54,616 bases of DNA from an uncultured Oxalobacteraceae bacterium. Lineage in GTDB: Bacteria > Pseudomonadota > Gammaproteobacteria > Burkholderiales > Burkholderiaceae. The notes below the pieces were generated by a model. That model did not search any database, was not told the origin of the DNA, and saw only the letters and a program-made list of their open reading frames with translations. Position numbers and translations under genes: made by a program. The stretch is taken from assembly GCA_946480015.1 (NCBI GenBank), contig CAMLIL010000033.1, forward strand, positions 1 to 54,616, given 5' to 3'. Below, piece after piece: positions 1-8,631 of the stretch. How positions within the stretch are numbered: the first letter of the stretch is position 1; each line of letters starts with the position of its first letter.

Positions 1-1822
1 GCGTTTCGTCGAAGCCGAAGCTTTCGGCGAAGTGCTGGTAGTCGTGCGCCGAATATTCGAAGGCGTGGCCCTGGCGCAGGGCGCGCCGCGCGTACAGGTT
101 GAGCAGTTCGGCGGCGGTATCGCGCACCTGTTCGGCCGCCTTGCGCTTGGCCTTGTCCCACTGGCCGGAGCCGAGCGTATGCAGCGGCGCATCTTCGGGG
201 GAGGCGCCGGAGTAGCGCGAGATCACGTGCAACTGCGACACCGGTACGTACAGCTTGGCGTCCTTGGCGTATTCCAGGTACAGGAACTCGGTCTCGCCTT
301 CGCCCAGGTCCATGCTGGTCAGGCCCATGTAGCGGCCGATGCCGTGGTTGATGTGCACGACCGGGTCGCCGATCTTCAGTTCCGACAGGTCGCGCACCAT
401 CGACTCGACCTGGGTGGCCGCTTCCTGCTTCTTGGTGCCGGCGCGCCGGCCCGAACCCGCATACAGCTCGGTCTCGGTGATGAAGATCAGGTTCTCGCCG
501 CCTTCGGCAAACAGTTCGAAGCCGGCCTGCAGCGGCGCCACGCCGAGCGCCAGATCGACGCTGGCGTTGAGGAAGCCTTCGAAGCCTTCCACCGGCACCG
601 GCGCCAGGTCGTATTCGGCGAAGTACTGCTGCAGGGTTTCGCGGCGGCCGTTGGTGTCGGCGCAGATCATCACGCGTTTGTCGTGCTGCAGCAGGAAGGC
701 GCGCAGGTTGACCAGCGGGTCTTCCTGGCGGCGGTTGACGGCAATGTTGGGAATCGGCGCGGACAACTCCGACGGTTCGCCGTCGCCATCCTTGCCGATG
801 GCCCAGCGCCCGAGCGGCTTGGCCAGGGTGAAGAACTGCTCGTCGCTGAGGAACAGTTCTTCGGGCGTGAGGATGGGGCGGTCGCGGTCCGCGTTGAGAA
901 AGCGGTAGCGCGATTCGGTGTCGAGCCAGAAGCGCTTGATGGCGCCGTCGATGTCGCCCACCAGCGCCAGGCTGGCCTGCTGCGGCAGGTAGTCGAACAG
1001 GGTGGCGGTTTGTTCGAAAAACAGCGGCAGGTAGTATTCGATGCCGGCCGAGGCGATGCCGCTGCTGATGTCCTTGTAGACCACCGAGCGCGATGGATCG
1101 CCTTCGAAGCGTTCGCGCCAGCGGCTGCGGAAGGCGGTGCGGGCCGCCTCGTCCATGGGGAATTCGCGGCCCGGCAGCAGGCGCACTTCGCGCACCGGGT
1201 ACAGCGAGCGCTGGCTGTCGGCGTCGAAGGTGCGGATGGTGTCGATTTCGTCGCCGAACAGGTCGAGGCGGTAGGGCAGGGCCGAGCCCATCGGGAACAG
1301 GTCGATCAGGCCGCCGCGCACCGAATATTCGCCGGGCGACATCACCTGCGAATTGTGGGTGTAGCCGGCCAGGGTCAGCTGCGCCTTGAGCCTGGTTTCG
1401 TCGAGCTTTTCGCCCTGCTTGAAAAAGAAGGTGTAGCCGGCCAGAAACGATGGCGGGGCGAGGCGCACCAGCGCGGTGGTGGCCGGCACGATCAGGACGT
1501 CGCACTGGCCGCTCTGGATTTCGTGCAGGGTGGCCAGGCGCTCCGAGACCAGGTCCTGGTGCGGCGAGAAGGCGTCGTACGGCAGGGTTTCCCAGTCGGG
1601 CAGCAGGTGGCAGGCCAGCTTGCCGCCGCTGAACCAGGGAATCTCGTCGAGCAGGCGCTGGCCGTCGCTGGCATTGGCGACAAACACGGTGAGCATGCGT
1701 TTGCCGGCCTTCAGTTCGAGCGCGGCCACCGCCAGGGCATACGCGTCCGACGAGCCGTACGAGGTCGGAAGAACGAAGCGCTGACCCGGTTTGGGGAGGT
1801 TTTTCTTGAGATCGAAGGGCAT
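1..1822 (-). CDS. mfd: Transcription-repair coupling factor Mfd, N-terminal part (runs off the window)
   Basis: Mfd is the DNA translocase that removes stalled RNA polymerase and recruits UvrA to damaged template strands. The minus-strand frame is open from the ATG at 1820-1822 to the window edge, about 607 codons; full-length Mfd is about 1150 residues, so only the N-terminal half is here. The protein begins MPFDLKKNLPKPGQRF. It shows the UvrB-like damage-recognition modules, then near its end the CarD-like RNA-polymerase-interaction domain (DPVVHINHGIGRYMG, then FLYLEYAKDAKLYVPVSQL). The helicase motor lies outside the window. It follows the 5'-nucleotidase gene by 86 bases on the same strand and may be read through from it. 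No strong ribosome site is visible. The family call is firm. Confidence 0.95.
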   Translation of the reverse strand, partial: MPFDLKKNLPKPGQRFVLPTSYGSSDAYALAVAALELKAGKRMLTVFVANASDGQRLLDEIPWFSGGKLACHLLPDWETLPYDAFSPHQDLVSERLATLHEIQSGQCDVLIVPATTALVRLAPPSFLAGYTFFFKQGEKLDETRLKAQLTLAGYTHNSQVMSPGEYSVRGGLIDLFPMGSALPYRLDLFGDEIDTIRTFDADSQRSLYPVREVRLLPGREFPMDEAARTAFRSRWRERFEGDPSRSVVYKDISSGIASAGIEYYLPLFFEQTATLFDYLPQQASLALVGDIDGAIKRFWLDTESRYRFLNADRDRPILTPEELFLSDEQFFTLAKPLGRWAIGKDGDGEPSELSAPIPNIAVNRRQEDPLVNLRAFLLQHDKRVMICADTNGRRETLQQYFAEYDLAPVPVEGFEGFLNASVDLALGVAPLQAGFELFAEGGENLIFITETELYAGSGRRAGTKKQEAATQVESMVRDLSELKIGDPVVHINHGIGRYMGLTSMDLGEGETEFLYLEYAKDAKLYVPVSQLHVISRYSGASPEDAPLHTLGSGQWDKAKRKAAEQVRDTAAELLNLYARRALRQGHAFEYSAHDYQHFAESFGFDET

Positions 1823-1908
1823 GCGGGCGGCTGGACGATAGTCGGTTTCAGCCCGCAATTATACCGTCACCACGCTGGCGTCGTCCTCTTGGGCGCGGGG
1901 GCGGTCAA

Positions 1909-2850
1909 TTAACTCTGATGGCGCCGGTTGGCGATCCCGAACGGCACATGCACCATCGGAATGGTCCCGCCCGGCGTGGCCTTGAGGTGGGTGAGCTGGT
2001 CGTCGAAGAAAATATGCGGCTTGAATACCGACAGCACGCGCGCTTTGTCCATCCCGCCAAGGAAGAAGGTTTCGTTGGCCGACACGCCCCAGCTCTTGAG
2101 CGTGGTGACCACCCGCTCGTGCGAGGGCGCGTTGCGCGCCGTGATGATGGCGATGCGCAAAATCTTCTTGTAGGCGGGATTGCGGCGCGCCGCGCGCTCT
2201 TCCATCCGCTGCATCACCGCGAGCCTCTGGAACATGTCGGCAAGCGGGCCGGGCCGGTGCGGAATGGCCATGCGTTCGGTTTCGTGCGCATGAAATTCGT
2301 CGACGCTGTTGTTGCGCTTGAAGACCGTTTCCGCCTCGTCGTCGGCGATGACGCCATCGAAGTCGAATGCCACCCGCAGCTCGGCGTCGTCCTCGTCATC
2401 GGCGATCTTGGAGGGCAGGACCAGTCCGGCCGGGTAATTGGCCGCGATGGCACTCTTGACGTCTTCCTCGTTCGCACTCAGAAACAGCGCCGCGTTGAAC
2501 GCCGGCAGATAGGTGTAGGGCGATTTGCCCGTCATGAAGGCGGCACGCGAAATGTCCAGCCCGTAGTGGGCGATCGAACGCATCACGCGCAGGCCGGTCT
2601 CGGGCGAATTGCGCGAAAACAGGACGACCTCCACCGGCGACTGCTTGGGAAATACCTTGTTGATGTTGAGGAAGCGGCGGATGAAGGGAAAGGCCACGCC
2701 CTTGTCGAGGATGACGTCGAGATGGCGCTCCTGATAGTCGCGGTACTCGTCGGGACCGCTGTCCAGGTACACCTGGTGCGAGCCGGTCAGGTCGAACAGC
2801 GCGCTCGATGCGATCCCGATGACCAGTTTATCCTCGATCTGAAACGGCAT
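1909..2850 (-). CDS. 5'-nucleotidase family protein (PF06189-like)
   Basis: A 313-residue cytosolic protein resembling the bacterial/eukaryotic cytosolic 5'-nucleotidase family (PF06189), which hydrolyses nucleoside monophosphates with a HAD-like fold. Visible HAD features are the DFDGVIADDEAE motif with aspartates at about 163 and 165, an IITARN segment near 235, and FFDDQ at about 281-285, which would supply the metal-binding acids. The ATG at 2848-2850 overlaps the stop of the HDOD gene by one base (TAATG), so translation is probably coupled. There is no signal peptide. The substrate is not determined by the sequence. Family assignment is good; a role in nucleotide pool balance or salvage is inference. 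Confidence 0.85.
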   Translation of the reverse strand: MPFQIEDKLVIGIASSALFDLTGSHQVYLDSGPDEYRDYQERHLDVILDKGVAFPFIRRFLNINKVFPKQSPVEVVLFSRNSPETGLRVMRSIAHYGLDISRAAFMTGKSPYTYLPAFNAALFLSANEEDVKSAIAANYPAGLVLPSKIADDEDDAELRVAFDFDGVIADDEAETVFKRNNSVDEFHAHETERMAIPHRPGPLADMFQRLAVMQRMEERAARRNPAYKKILRIAIITARNAPSHERVVTTLKSWGVSANETFFLGGMDKARVLSVFKPHIFFDDQLTHLKATPGGTIPMVHVPFGIANRRHQS

Positions 2851-3821
2851 TAATCTTCCTCATTGTCGATGTTGAGTGTATCGAAGCAGGCGCGCGTGTC
2901 CGCGTCCAGGCTGGCGCGCACGGCGCCGGCATCGAGCTCGCCGGCGTCGGCCAGCATGCGCAGCTTGCTCAGGCGGCCGCTATGCGCCAGGGCCTGCGCC
3001 AGCGCGCCGGCGCCTTCGTGCCCCGCCTCGCCGATGGCGGCCGACACTGTGGCAGGGAAGTCCCAGACGCCGGCGATTTTTGCCGACAGCGTGCGCGCCT
3101 GGGCGCACAGGGCCGCGCAGAACTGGTCGGAGTGCGGCAGGACCGGGTCGGCGTAGATCTGGTCGATCCGGCGCAGCGCCACCATCAGGCCGACGTTTTC
3201 CATCAGGCCGGCCAGATAGGCTTCGAACGGATTGGCGCGCAGGCGCGGCGCGAGCAGGCTGCCGGCCAGTGCGCATTGCTCGGACTGGCGCCAGATCTGG
3301 GGCGCCAGCAGGCGCGCGAAGTGCCCGCTCTGCATGCTGATGATGGGGCGGAACGACACCCGCGCCAGCAGCATGCGCATGCCGTTCTGCCCGAGCAGCA
3401 TGATGGCGCCTTCGATGGTCTTGACCGGCGCGGCGGGCCGGTAGTAGGGGCTGTTGGCTTCGCGGATCACTTCGGCCACCAGCACCACGTCCTGGGCGAT
3501 CTGGCGCGCCAGGCCGGCGCCGGTGACGCTCTCGTCGCGCAGGCTGCGCAGCAGCTGCGGAATCACGGCCGGCACGCGCGGCACCAGGCTGGCGCCGGCG
3601 TCCGGGGTGGCCGCCAGACGGGCCAGTTCGTCCAGGATCAGGGACTCCGCCCGGGGCGGCGCTTCTTGCGGCGCCGGCCCGGCCAGCCAGCGCAGGAAGG
3701 CCGCGTCGACATCGAGTTCAAGCGGCGCTTGCGCCGCGATGGCGGCCGGGGCGCTGGCCGCCGGCACTGCCGTCTCCACGGCGGCGCCGCCGCCAAACAA
3801 GCGCATTAACCAGTTTTTCAT
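2850..3821 (-). CDS. HDOD domain protein (signal-output domain)
   Basis: A protein of about 323 residues with an N-terminal Ala/Pro-rich linker (residues 12-60) and an HDOD-type helical domain from about 75 to 270 (LVPRVPAVIPQLLRSLRD, then ANSPYYRP, then LLGQNGMRMLLARVSF). HDOD domains are non-catalytic relatives of HD phosphohydrolases, found in bacterial signalling proteins. The open frame extends to 3944, but the ATG at 3819-3821 (MKNWLMRLFGGG) is preferred because the extension is arginine-rich and low in complexity and reaches back over the end of the PBP1A gene. The stop codon overlaps the start of the 5'-nucleotidase gene. No receiver or other partner domain is present, so the input signal is unknown. 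Confidence 0.82.
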   Translation of the reverse strand: MKNWLMRLFGGGAAVETAVPAASAPAAIAAQAPLELDVDAAFLRWLAGPAPQEAPPRAESLILDELARLAATPDAGASLVPRVPAVIPQLLRSLRDESVTGAGLARQIAQDVVLVAEVIREANSPYYRPAAPVKTIEGAIMLLGQNGMRMLLARVSFRPIISMQSGHFARLLAPQIWRQSEQCALAGSLLAPRLRANPFEAYLAGLMENVGLMVALRRIDQIYADPVLPHSDQFCAALCAQARTLSAKIAGVWDFPATVSAAIGEAGHEGAGALAQALAHSGRLSKLRMLADAGELDAGAVRASLDADTRACFDTLNIDNEED

Positions 3822-3861
3822 GTTCCGCCCCGCGTGGCGCATCAGTCCCGAGGACCTGATT

Positions 3862-6213
3862 CTACCTGCTGCCGGCCTCGGGCGCCGGAACAGCCGGGGG
3901 TTCGCTCGCCGGCGCCGGTTCGGCCGGCGTGGCCGGCTGCTCATCGATGTCGATGCTCTTGAACTCGGTCGTGCCGGCGTATTCGCCGTAGATCCAGTCG
4001 TCGTTGTCGCGCATGACGCCTTCGGGAGTTTCGCGCACGCTCACCGGCCGTTTGTCCAGCGCCGCTTTCATATAGTCGATCCAGATCGGCAGCGACAGGG
4101 TGGCGCCGAATTCGCGCCCGCCCAGCGATTTGGGGTCGTCATAGCCCATCCACGCCACTCCCACCACGCCGCCGCCATAGCCGGCGAACCAGCCGTCGAC
4201 GGCATCGCTGGTGGTGCCGGTCTTGCCGGCGATGTCGTCGCGCCCGAGCGCCTTGGTGGCGGCCGCGCCGGTGCCGTAGCGGACCACGTCGCGCAGCATG
4301 CTGTCGACGATGAAGGCGTTGCGTTCGTCGATGACGCGGTTGGCCTCGTCGCGCACGGCCGGCGGCTTGGTCTCGGCCAGCACCTTGCCGTCGCCATCCT
4401 GGATCTTGGCGATCAGGTAGGGCTTGATCTGGTAGCCGCCGTTGGCAAATACCGCGTAGGCGCCGGCCAGCTGCAGCGGCGTGACCGCGCCGGTGCCCAG
4501 CGCCAGGGTCATGTTCTTCGGTTGGCGCGCCGGCTCGAAACCGAACCTGCCGATGTAGCCGTGGGCATAGCCGACCTCGATGGCGCGCAGCAGGCGGATC
4601 GAGGGCACGTTTTTGGAGTGCGCCAGCGCGTTGCGCATGGTCACTTCGCCATCGTATTTACCGTCGTCGTTCTGGGGCGACCAGGTGGCGCCGGCGTTCT
4701 CGCCTGGCATGTCGAGCGGGGTGTCGGCGATGCGCGTGGCCGGGTTGTAGCCCTTCTCCAGCGCGGCCGAGTAGATGAACGGCTTCATGGACGAACCGGG
4801 CTGGCGGTAGGCCTGGGTGACATGGTTGTACTTGTTCAGGCCGAAATCGAAGCCGCCCACCAGCGCGTGGTAGGCGCCGGTGTCGGAGTCGAGCGCCACG
4901 AAGCCGGCCGCCACCAGCGGCACCTGGACGATCGACCAGCCGGACTTGGGATTGTCCTGGGCGATGCGCACGATGGCGCCGGGGCGCAGGCGAATCGCGT
5001 CGCGCGCCTTGTCCGACAGCGCCGCGGCCACCAGTTTCAGGCCCGCCGGGCCGACGTCGATGCGGTCGCCGTCCAGGGTTTCGAGCTTGACCAGCTTGGG
5101 CGAGGCCTCGATCACCATCACCGGGGTCAAGCCGTCGCTGACCGGACGGCGGCGCAGTTCCTGGGCGATGGTCTCTTCGCGGTCGGCCTCGTCGGCCGGC
5201 AGGTTGACGAAGGCTTCCGGACCGCGGTAGCCATGGCGCTGGTCGTAGGCCAGCACGTTGCGGCGCACCGATTGATAGGCCGCTTCCTGCTCGGGCTTCA
5301 GAATGGTGGTGGTGACCACGATGCCGGCGGTGTAGGCGATGTCCTTGTATTGCTCGACCACGGCCTGGCGCGCCAGTTCGGCCACGTATTCGGCGTGCAC
5401 GGCGAAATCCTGGCGCTTCTCGGTGATGCGCATCGGCTCGGCCACGGCAAGCTCGTACTGCGCGGGCGTGATGTAGCCGACGTCGCGCATGCGCCGCAGC
5501 ACCGCCAGCTGGCGCTGTTTGGCGCGCTTGGGATTGATCGCCGGGTTGTGCCGTACCGGGTCTTGCGGCACGCCGGCCAGCATGGCCATTTCGGCGATCG
5601 ACAGCTGGTTCAGCTTCTTGCCGAAGTAAGCCTGGGCGGCGCTGGCGAAGCCGTAGGAGCGCCGGCCCAGATAGATCTGGTTCATGTACAGCTCCAGGAT
5701 CTCATCCTTGGACAGGGCCGACTCGATCTTGTAGGACAGGGCGATTTCGTTGGCTTTGCGGGCCAGTTTCTTGTCGCGCGTGAGGAAGAAATTGCGCGCC
5801 ACCTGCATGGTGATGGTGGAAGCGCCCTGGCGGTAGCCACCGGCCAGGTTGGCGCGCAAGGCACTGAGCGCACGCCGCCAGTCGATGCCGCCGTGTTCGT
5901 AAAAGCGCGTGTCTTCGATGGCCAGCACGGCTTTTTTCATCAGGTCGGGAACCTGGGCGATGGCCACGAAATCGCGGTGCTCTTCGCCGAACTCGCCGAT
6001 CAGCACCTTGTCGGCGGTGTAGATGCGCAGCGGGATCTTGGGGCGGTAGTCGGTCACCGCGTCGATCGGCGGGACGTTGGGGTAGACCACCCCGAAGAAA
6101 TAGCCGAGCAGGCCGAGCCCGGCCAGCAGCGCCGCGACGAACAGCAGGATGAAGCCGCGAATGAGAAAAGGCCGCCTGGCCCAGGAAAACGAGGATCTGC
6201 GCGTAGTTGTCAA
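3862..6213 (-). CDS. mrcA: Penicillin-binding protein 1A (bifunctional transglycosylase/transpeptidase)
   Basis: Class A PBP that polymerises lipid II and cross-links peptidoglycan in the periplasm. Counted from the chosen start it has a cytoplasmic stub and a membrane anchor at about residues 18-43. The GT51 transglycosylase follows, with the catalytic glutamate at about 100 in EDTRFYEHGG and the GASTITMQVARN motif. The transpeptidase domain has SxxK (GSSMKPF, Ser about 474), SKN (about 533) and KTGTT (about 664). All catalytic motifs are intact. No ATG is near the start. I chose the TTG at 6211-6213 (MTTTRRSSFSW) because a GAGAG sits seven bases upstream; a TTG at 6241-6243 adds ten residues and is possible. 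Divergent from the OPT transporter. Confidence 0.93.
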   Translation of the reverse strand: MTTTRRSSFSWARRPFLIRGFILLFVAALLAGLGLLGYFFGVVYPNVPPIDAVTDYRPKIPLRIYTADKVLIGEFGEEHRDFVAIAQVPDLMKKAVLAIEDTRFYEHGGIDWRRALSALRANLAGGYRQGASTITMQVARNFFLTRDKKLARKANEIALSYKIESALSKDEILELYMNQIYLGRRSYGFASAAQAYFGKKLNQLSIAEMAMLAGVPQDPVRHNPAINPKRAKQRQLAVLRRMRDVGYITPAQYELAVAEPMRITEKRQDFAVHAEYVAELARQAVVEQYKDIAYTAGIVVTTTILKPEQEAAYQSVRRNVLAYDQRHGYRGPEAFVNLPADEADREETIAQELRRRPVSDGLTPVMVIEASPKLVKLETLDGDRIDVGPAGLKLVAAALSDKARDAIRLRPGAIVRIAQDNPKSGWSIVQVPLVAAGFVALDSDTGAYHALVGGFDFGLNKYNHVTQAYRQPGSSMKPFIYSAALEKGYNPATRIADTPLDMPGENAGATWSPQNDDGKYDGEVTMRNALAHSKNVPSIRLLRAIEVGYAHGYIGRFGFEPARQPKNMTLALGTGAVTPLQLAGAYAVFANGGYQIKPYLIAKIQDGDGKVLAETKPPAVRDEANRVIDERNAFIVDSMLRDVVRYGTGAAATKALGRDDIAGKTGTTSDAVDGWFAGYGGGVVGVAWMGYDDPKSLGGREFGATLSLPIWIDYMKAALDKRPVSVRETPEGVMRDNDDWIYGEYAGTTEFKSIDIDEQPATPAEPAPASEPPAVPAPEAGSR

Positions 6214-6365
6214 AACCGTACTCTCAAGGGGAAGCCGTTCCAACGCGACGGCTCTTGCGGGCGATTATAATCCATCGATTTTGTGCGTCGTCCTATCCGG
6301 AGCTGTGCCATAGTCGGCACGACGCCTGCCCTGAATACAGCCTCATATCCCAAAAGGAAACAGCG

Positions 6366-8627
6366 ATGCCTTACGATCCCAGCCTGACGGCGGTCAAACC
6401 CTATATTCCCGCCAGCGCGCAACTGCCCGAAATGACCATGCGCGCGCTCATCATGGGGGTGGTACTGGGCATGGTGTTCGGCGCCTCCTCGCTGTACCTG
6501 GTGCTCAAGGTGGGGCTGACGGTGAGCGCGTCGATCCCGGTGGCGGTCATTGCGATCACCCTGTTCGGGCTGCACAAAAAGATGGGCGGGCGCGATTCGA
6601 CCATCCTGGAAAACAGTATCACTCAAACGGCCGGGTCGGCCGGCGAGTCGATCGCCTTCGGGCTGGGCGTGACCATGCCGGCCATTATGATCCTCGGCTT
6701 CGACCTGGAGATTTCGCGCGTGATGCTGGTCGGCGTGCTGGGCGGCCTGTTGGGCATCCTGATGATGATCCCGATGCGCCGCACCATGATCGTCGAGCAG
6801 CACCGCGAGCTCAAGTACCCGGAAGGCACGGCCTGCGCTGAAGTGCTCAAGGCGGCCGCGACCGAAACCTCGCGTGCCGCCGCCGGCGAAGTGCGCGCGG
6901 CCGGCTCGGACGAGGCGCGCGAAGCGGGCATGCGCGCGCGGATCATTTTCGGCGGCTTCGGCATCGGCCTGCTGTACAAGGTCGCCAGCATTTCGCTCAA
7001 GGGCTGGAAGGATACCGTCAACTTCGTGTTCGAGGCGCCGCTCAAGGCCGGTTCGGTGGGCGCGGAGATTTCGCCCGAACTGCTGGGCGTGGGCTATATC
7101 ATCGGCCCGCGCATCGCTTCCATCATGGCGGCCGGAGGCGTGCTGTCGTATCTGCTGCTGATCCCGATGATCAAGTTTTTCGGCGATTCGCTGTCGGTGC
7201 CGCTGGCGCCCGGCACCACGCTGATCCGGGACATGGGGCCGGACGATATCCGCGGCGCCTACGTGCTCTACATCGGCGCGGGCGCGGTGGCCGCCGGTGG
7301 CCTGGTCAGCCTGGCGCGCTCGATGCCGACCATCTGGTCCGGCCTGAAGGGCGGGCTGACGGGCATGGGCAAGGGCGGCGCCGCGGACAGCGGCCTGCGC
7401 ACCGAGCAGGATATCCCGCTCAAGTGGGTAGTGCTGGGCTGCCTGGCGATCATCGCGGTCATCACGGCGGCCACGCCATTGCACATGAACCTGCTCGGCG
7501 CGCTGCTGATCCTGGTGTTCGGCTTTCTGTTTTCGACGGTGTCGTCGCGCCTGACCGGCGAGGTCGGGTCGTCCTCCAATCCGATTTCCGGGATGGCGGT
7601 GGCCACGCTGCTGTTTACCTGCCTGATTTTCCTGGTGATGGGCTGGACCGGCGGCCAGTATTACGTGACCGCGCTGTCGGTCGGCGCCATCGTCTGCATC
7701 GCCGCCAGCAATGCCGGCACCACCTCGCAGGATCTCAAGACCGGCTTTCTGGTCGGCGCCACGCCGCGCCTGCAGCAGTACGCGATTCTGGCCGGCGCAC
7801 TGGCCTCGGCCCTGATCCTCGGCCCGATCCTGCTCAAGCTGAACGATGCCGGCACGGTGTACGTGCCGGCGGCCCAGGTGGCGCCCGGACTCAAGGTCGA
7901 TCCCTCCAAACTGAGCGCCACCGCGCAGCTGCAGGGGCCGCAGGCCAAGAGCGACAGCCGTAGCTACAAGGTCTGGCAGAAGACCGACACCGTGGGCGGA
8001 CCGGCCGGCAAATACCTGGTGGCCGAAGACGGCACTTTGGCCTACCTGGTCGATCCGGGCATCAACGGCGTGCACAAGAAGCGGCCGGGCGACGAGCACA
8101 CCGAAGTGAAGAAGTTCGACGCGCCCAAGGCGGTGCTGATGTCCTACATCATCAAGGGCATCCTTGACCAGCAGCTGCCGTGGACCCTGGTGCTGTTCGG
8201 CGTGATGATCGCGCTGGTGCTGGAAATGTCGGGCGTCAGTTCGCTGGCGTTTTCGGTGGGCGTGTATCTGCCGCTGGTGTCGACCGCGCCGATCGCGGTG
8301 GGCGGCTTTATCCGCTGGCTGGTGGACCGCCGCAACGGCAAGCTGGCGCACTACGCCAATCTGAACGCCGAGGAAAAACAGGCGGCGGGGGACCGCAGCT
8401 CGGGCACCCTGCTGGCATCGGGCTATATCGCCGGCGGCGCGCTGGCCGGCATCATCATCGCCATCACCGCCGGGGTGATGACCGCGTTCGATGCCAGCAT
8501 GACCGAACTGTCGGCCAGGCTCAACCCGTTCTTTGCCGGCGCCAGCGCCGACCTGCTGTCGACGCTGCCGTACGCCGCGCTGGTGCTGCTGCTGTACCTG
8601 GTCGGGCGCGAGAAAGCGCGCCGCTAG
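6366..8627 (+). CDS. OPT family oligopeptide transporter
   Basis: A 753-residue multi-pass inner-membrane protein of the OPT superfamily, the group that carries oligopeptides or metal chelates in a cation-coupled way. It shows the family start (YIPASAQLPEMTMRALIMG), the LKVGLTVSASIPVAVI helix and the LKYPEGTACAEVL motif. A hydrophilic loop at about residues 505-590 (around DSRSYKVWQKTD and LVDPGINGVH) is present in many bacterial OPT proteins. The frame is open from 6207, but the ATG at 6366 has AAGGAAA just upstream and gives the family-standard N-terminus. It ends four bases before the stop of the convergent DUF1566 gene, with no visible terminator between. The true substrate is not shown. 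Confidence 0.93.
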   Translation: MPYDPSLTAVKPYIPASAQLPEMTMRALIMGVVLGMVFGASSLYLVLKVGLTVSASIPVAVIAITLFGLHKKMGGRDSTILENSITQTAGSAGESIAFGLGVTMPAIMILGFDLEISRVMLVGVLGGLLGILMMIPMRRTMIVEQHRELKYPEGTACAEVLKAAATETSRAAAGEVRAAGSDEAREAGMRARIIFGGFGIGLLYKVASISLKGWKDTVNFVFEAPLKAGSVGAEISPELLGVGYIIGPRIASIMAAGGVLSYLLLIPMIKFFGDSLSVPLAPGTTLIRDMGPDDIRGAYVLYIGAGAVAAGGLVSLARSMPTIWSGLKGGLTGMGKGGAADSGLRTEQDIPLKWVVLGCLAIIAVITAATPLHMNLLGALLILVFGFLFSTVSSRLTGEVGSSSNPISGMAVATLLFTCLIFLVMGWTGGQYYVTALSVGAIVCIAASNAGTTSQDLKTGFLVGATPRLQQYAILAGALASALILGPILLKLNDAGTVYVPAAQVAPGLKVDPSKLSATAQLQGPQAKSDSRSYKVWQKTDTVGGPAGKYLVAEDGTLAYLVDPGINGVHKKRPGDEHTEVKKFDAPKAVLMSYIIKGILDQQLPWTLVLFGVMIALVLEMSGVSSLAFSVGVYLPLVSTAPIAVGGFIRWLVDRRNGKLAHYANLNAEEKQAAGDRSSGTLLASGYIAGGALAGIIIAITAGVMTAFDASMTELSARLNPFFAGASADLLSTLPYAALVLLLYLVGREKARR

Positions 8628-8631
8628 CGGC

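Noticed and set aside
32..1912. Long plus-strand open frame opposite mfd
   Set aside because: The minus strand encodes clear Mfd sequence; the plus frame is a GC-driven shadow.
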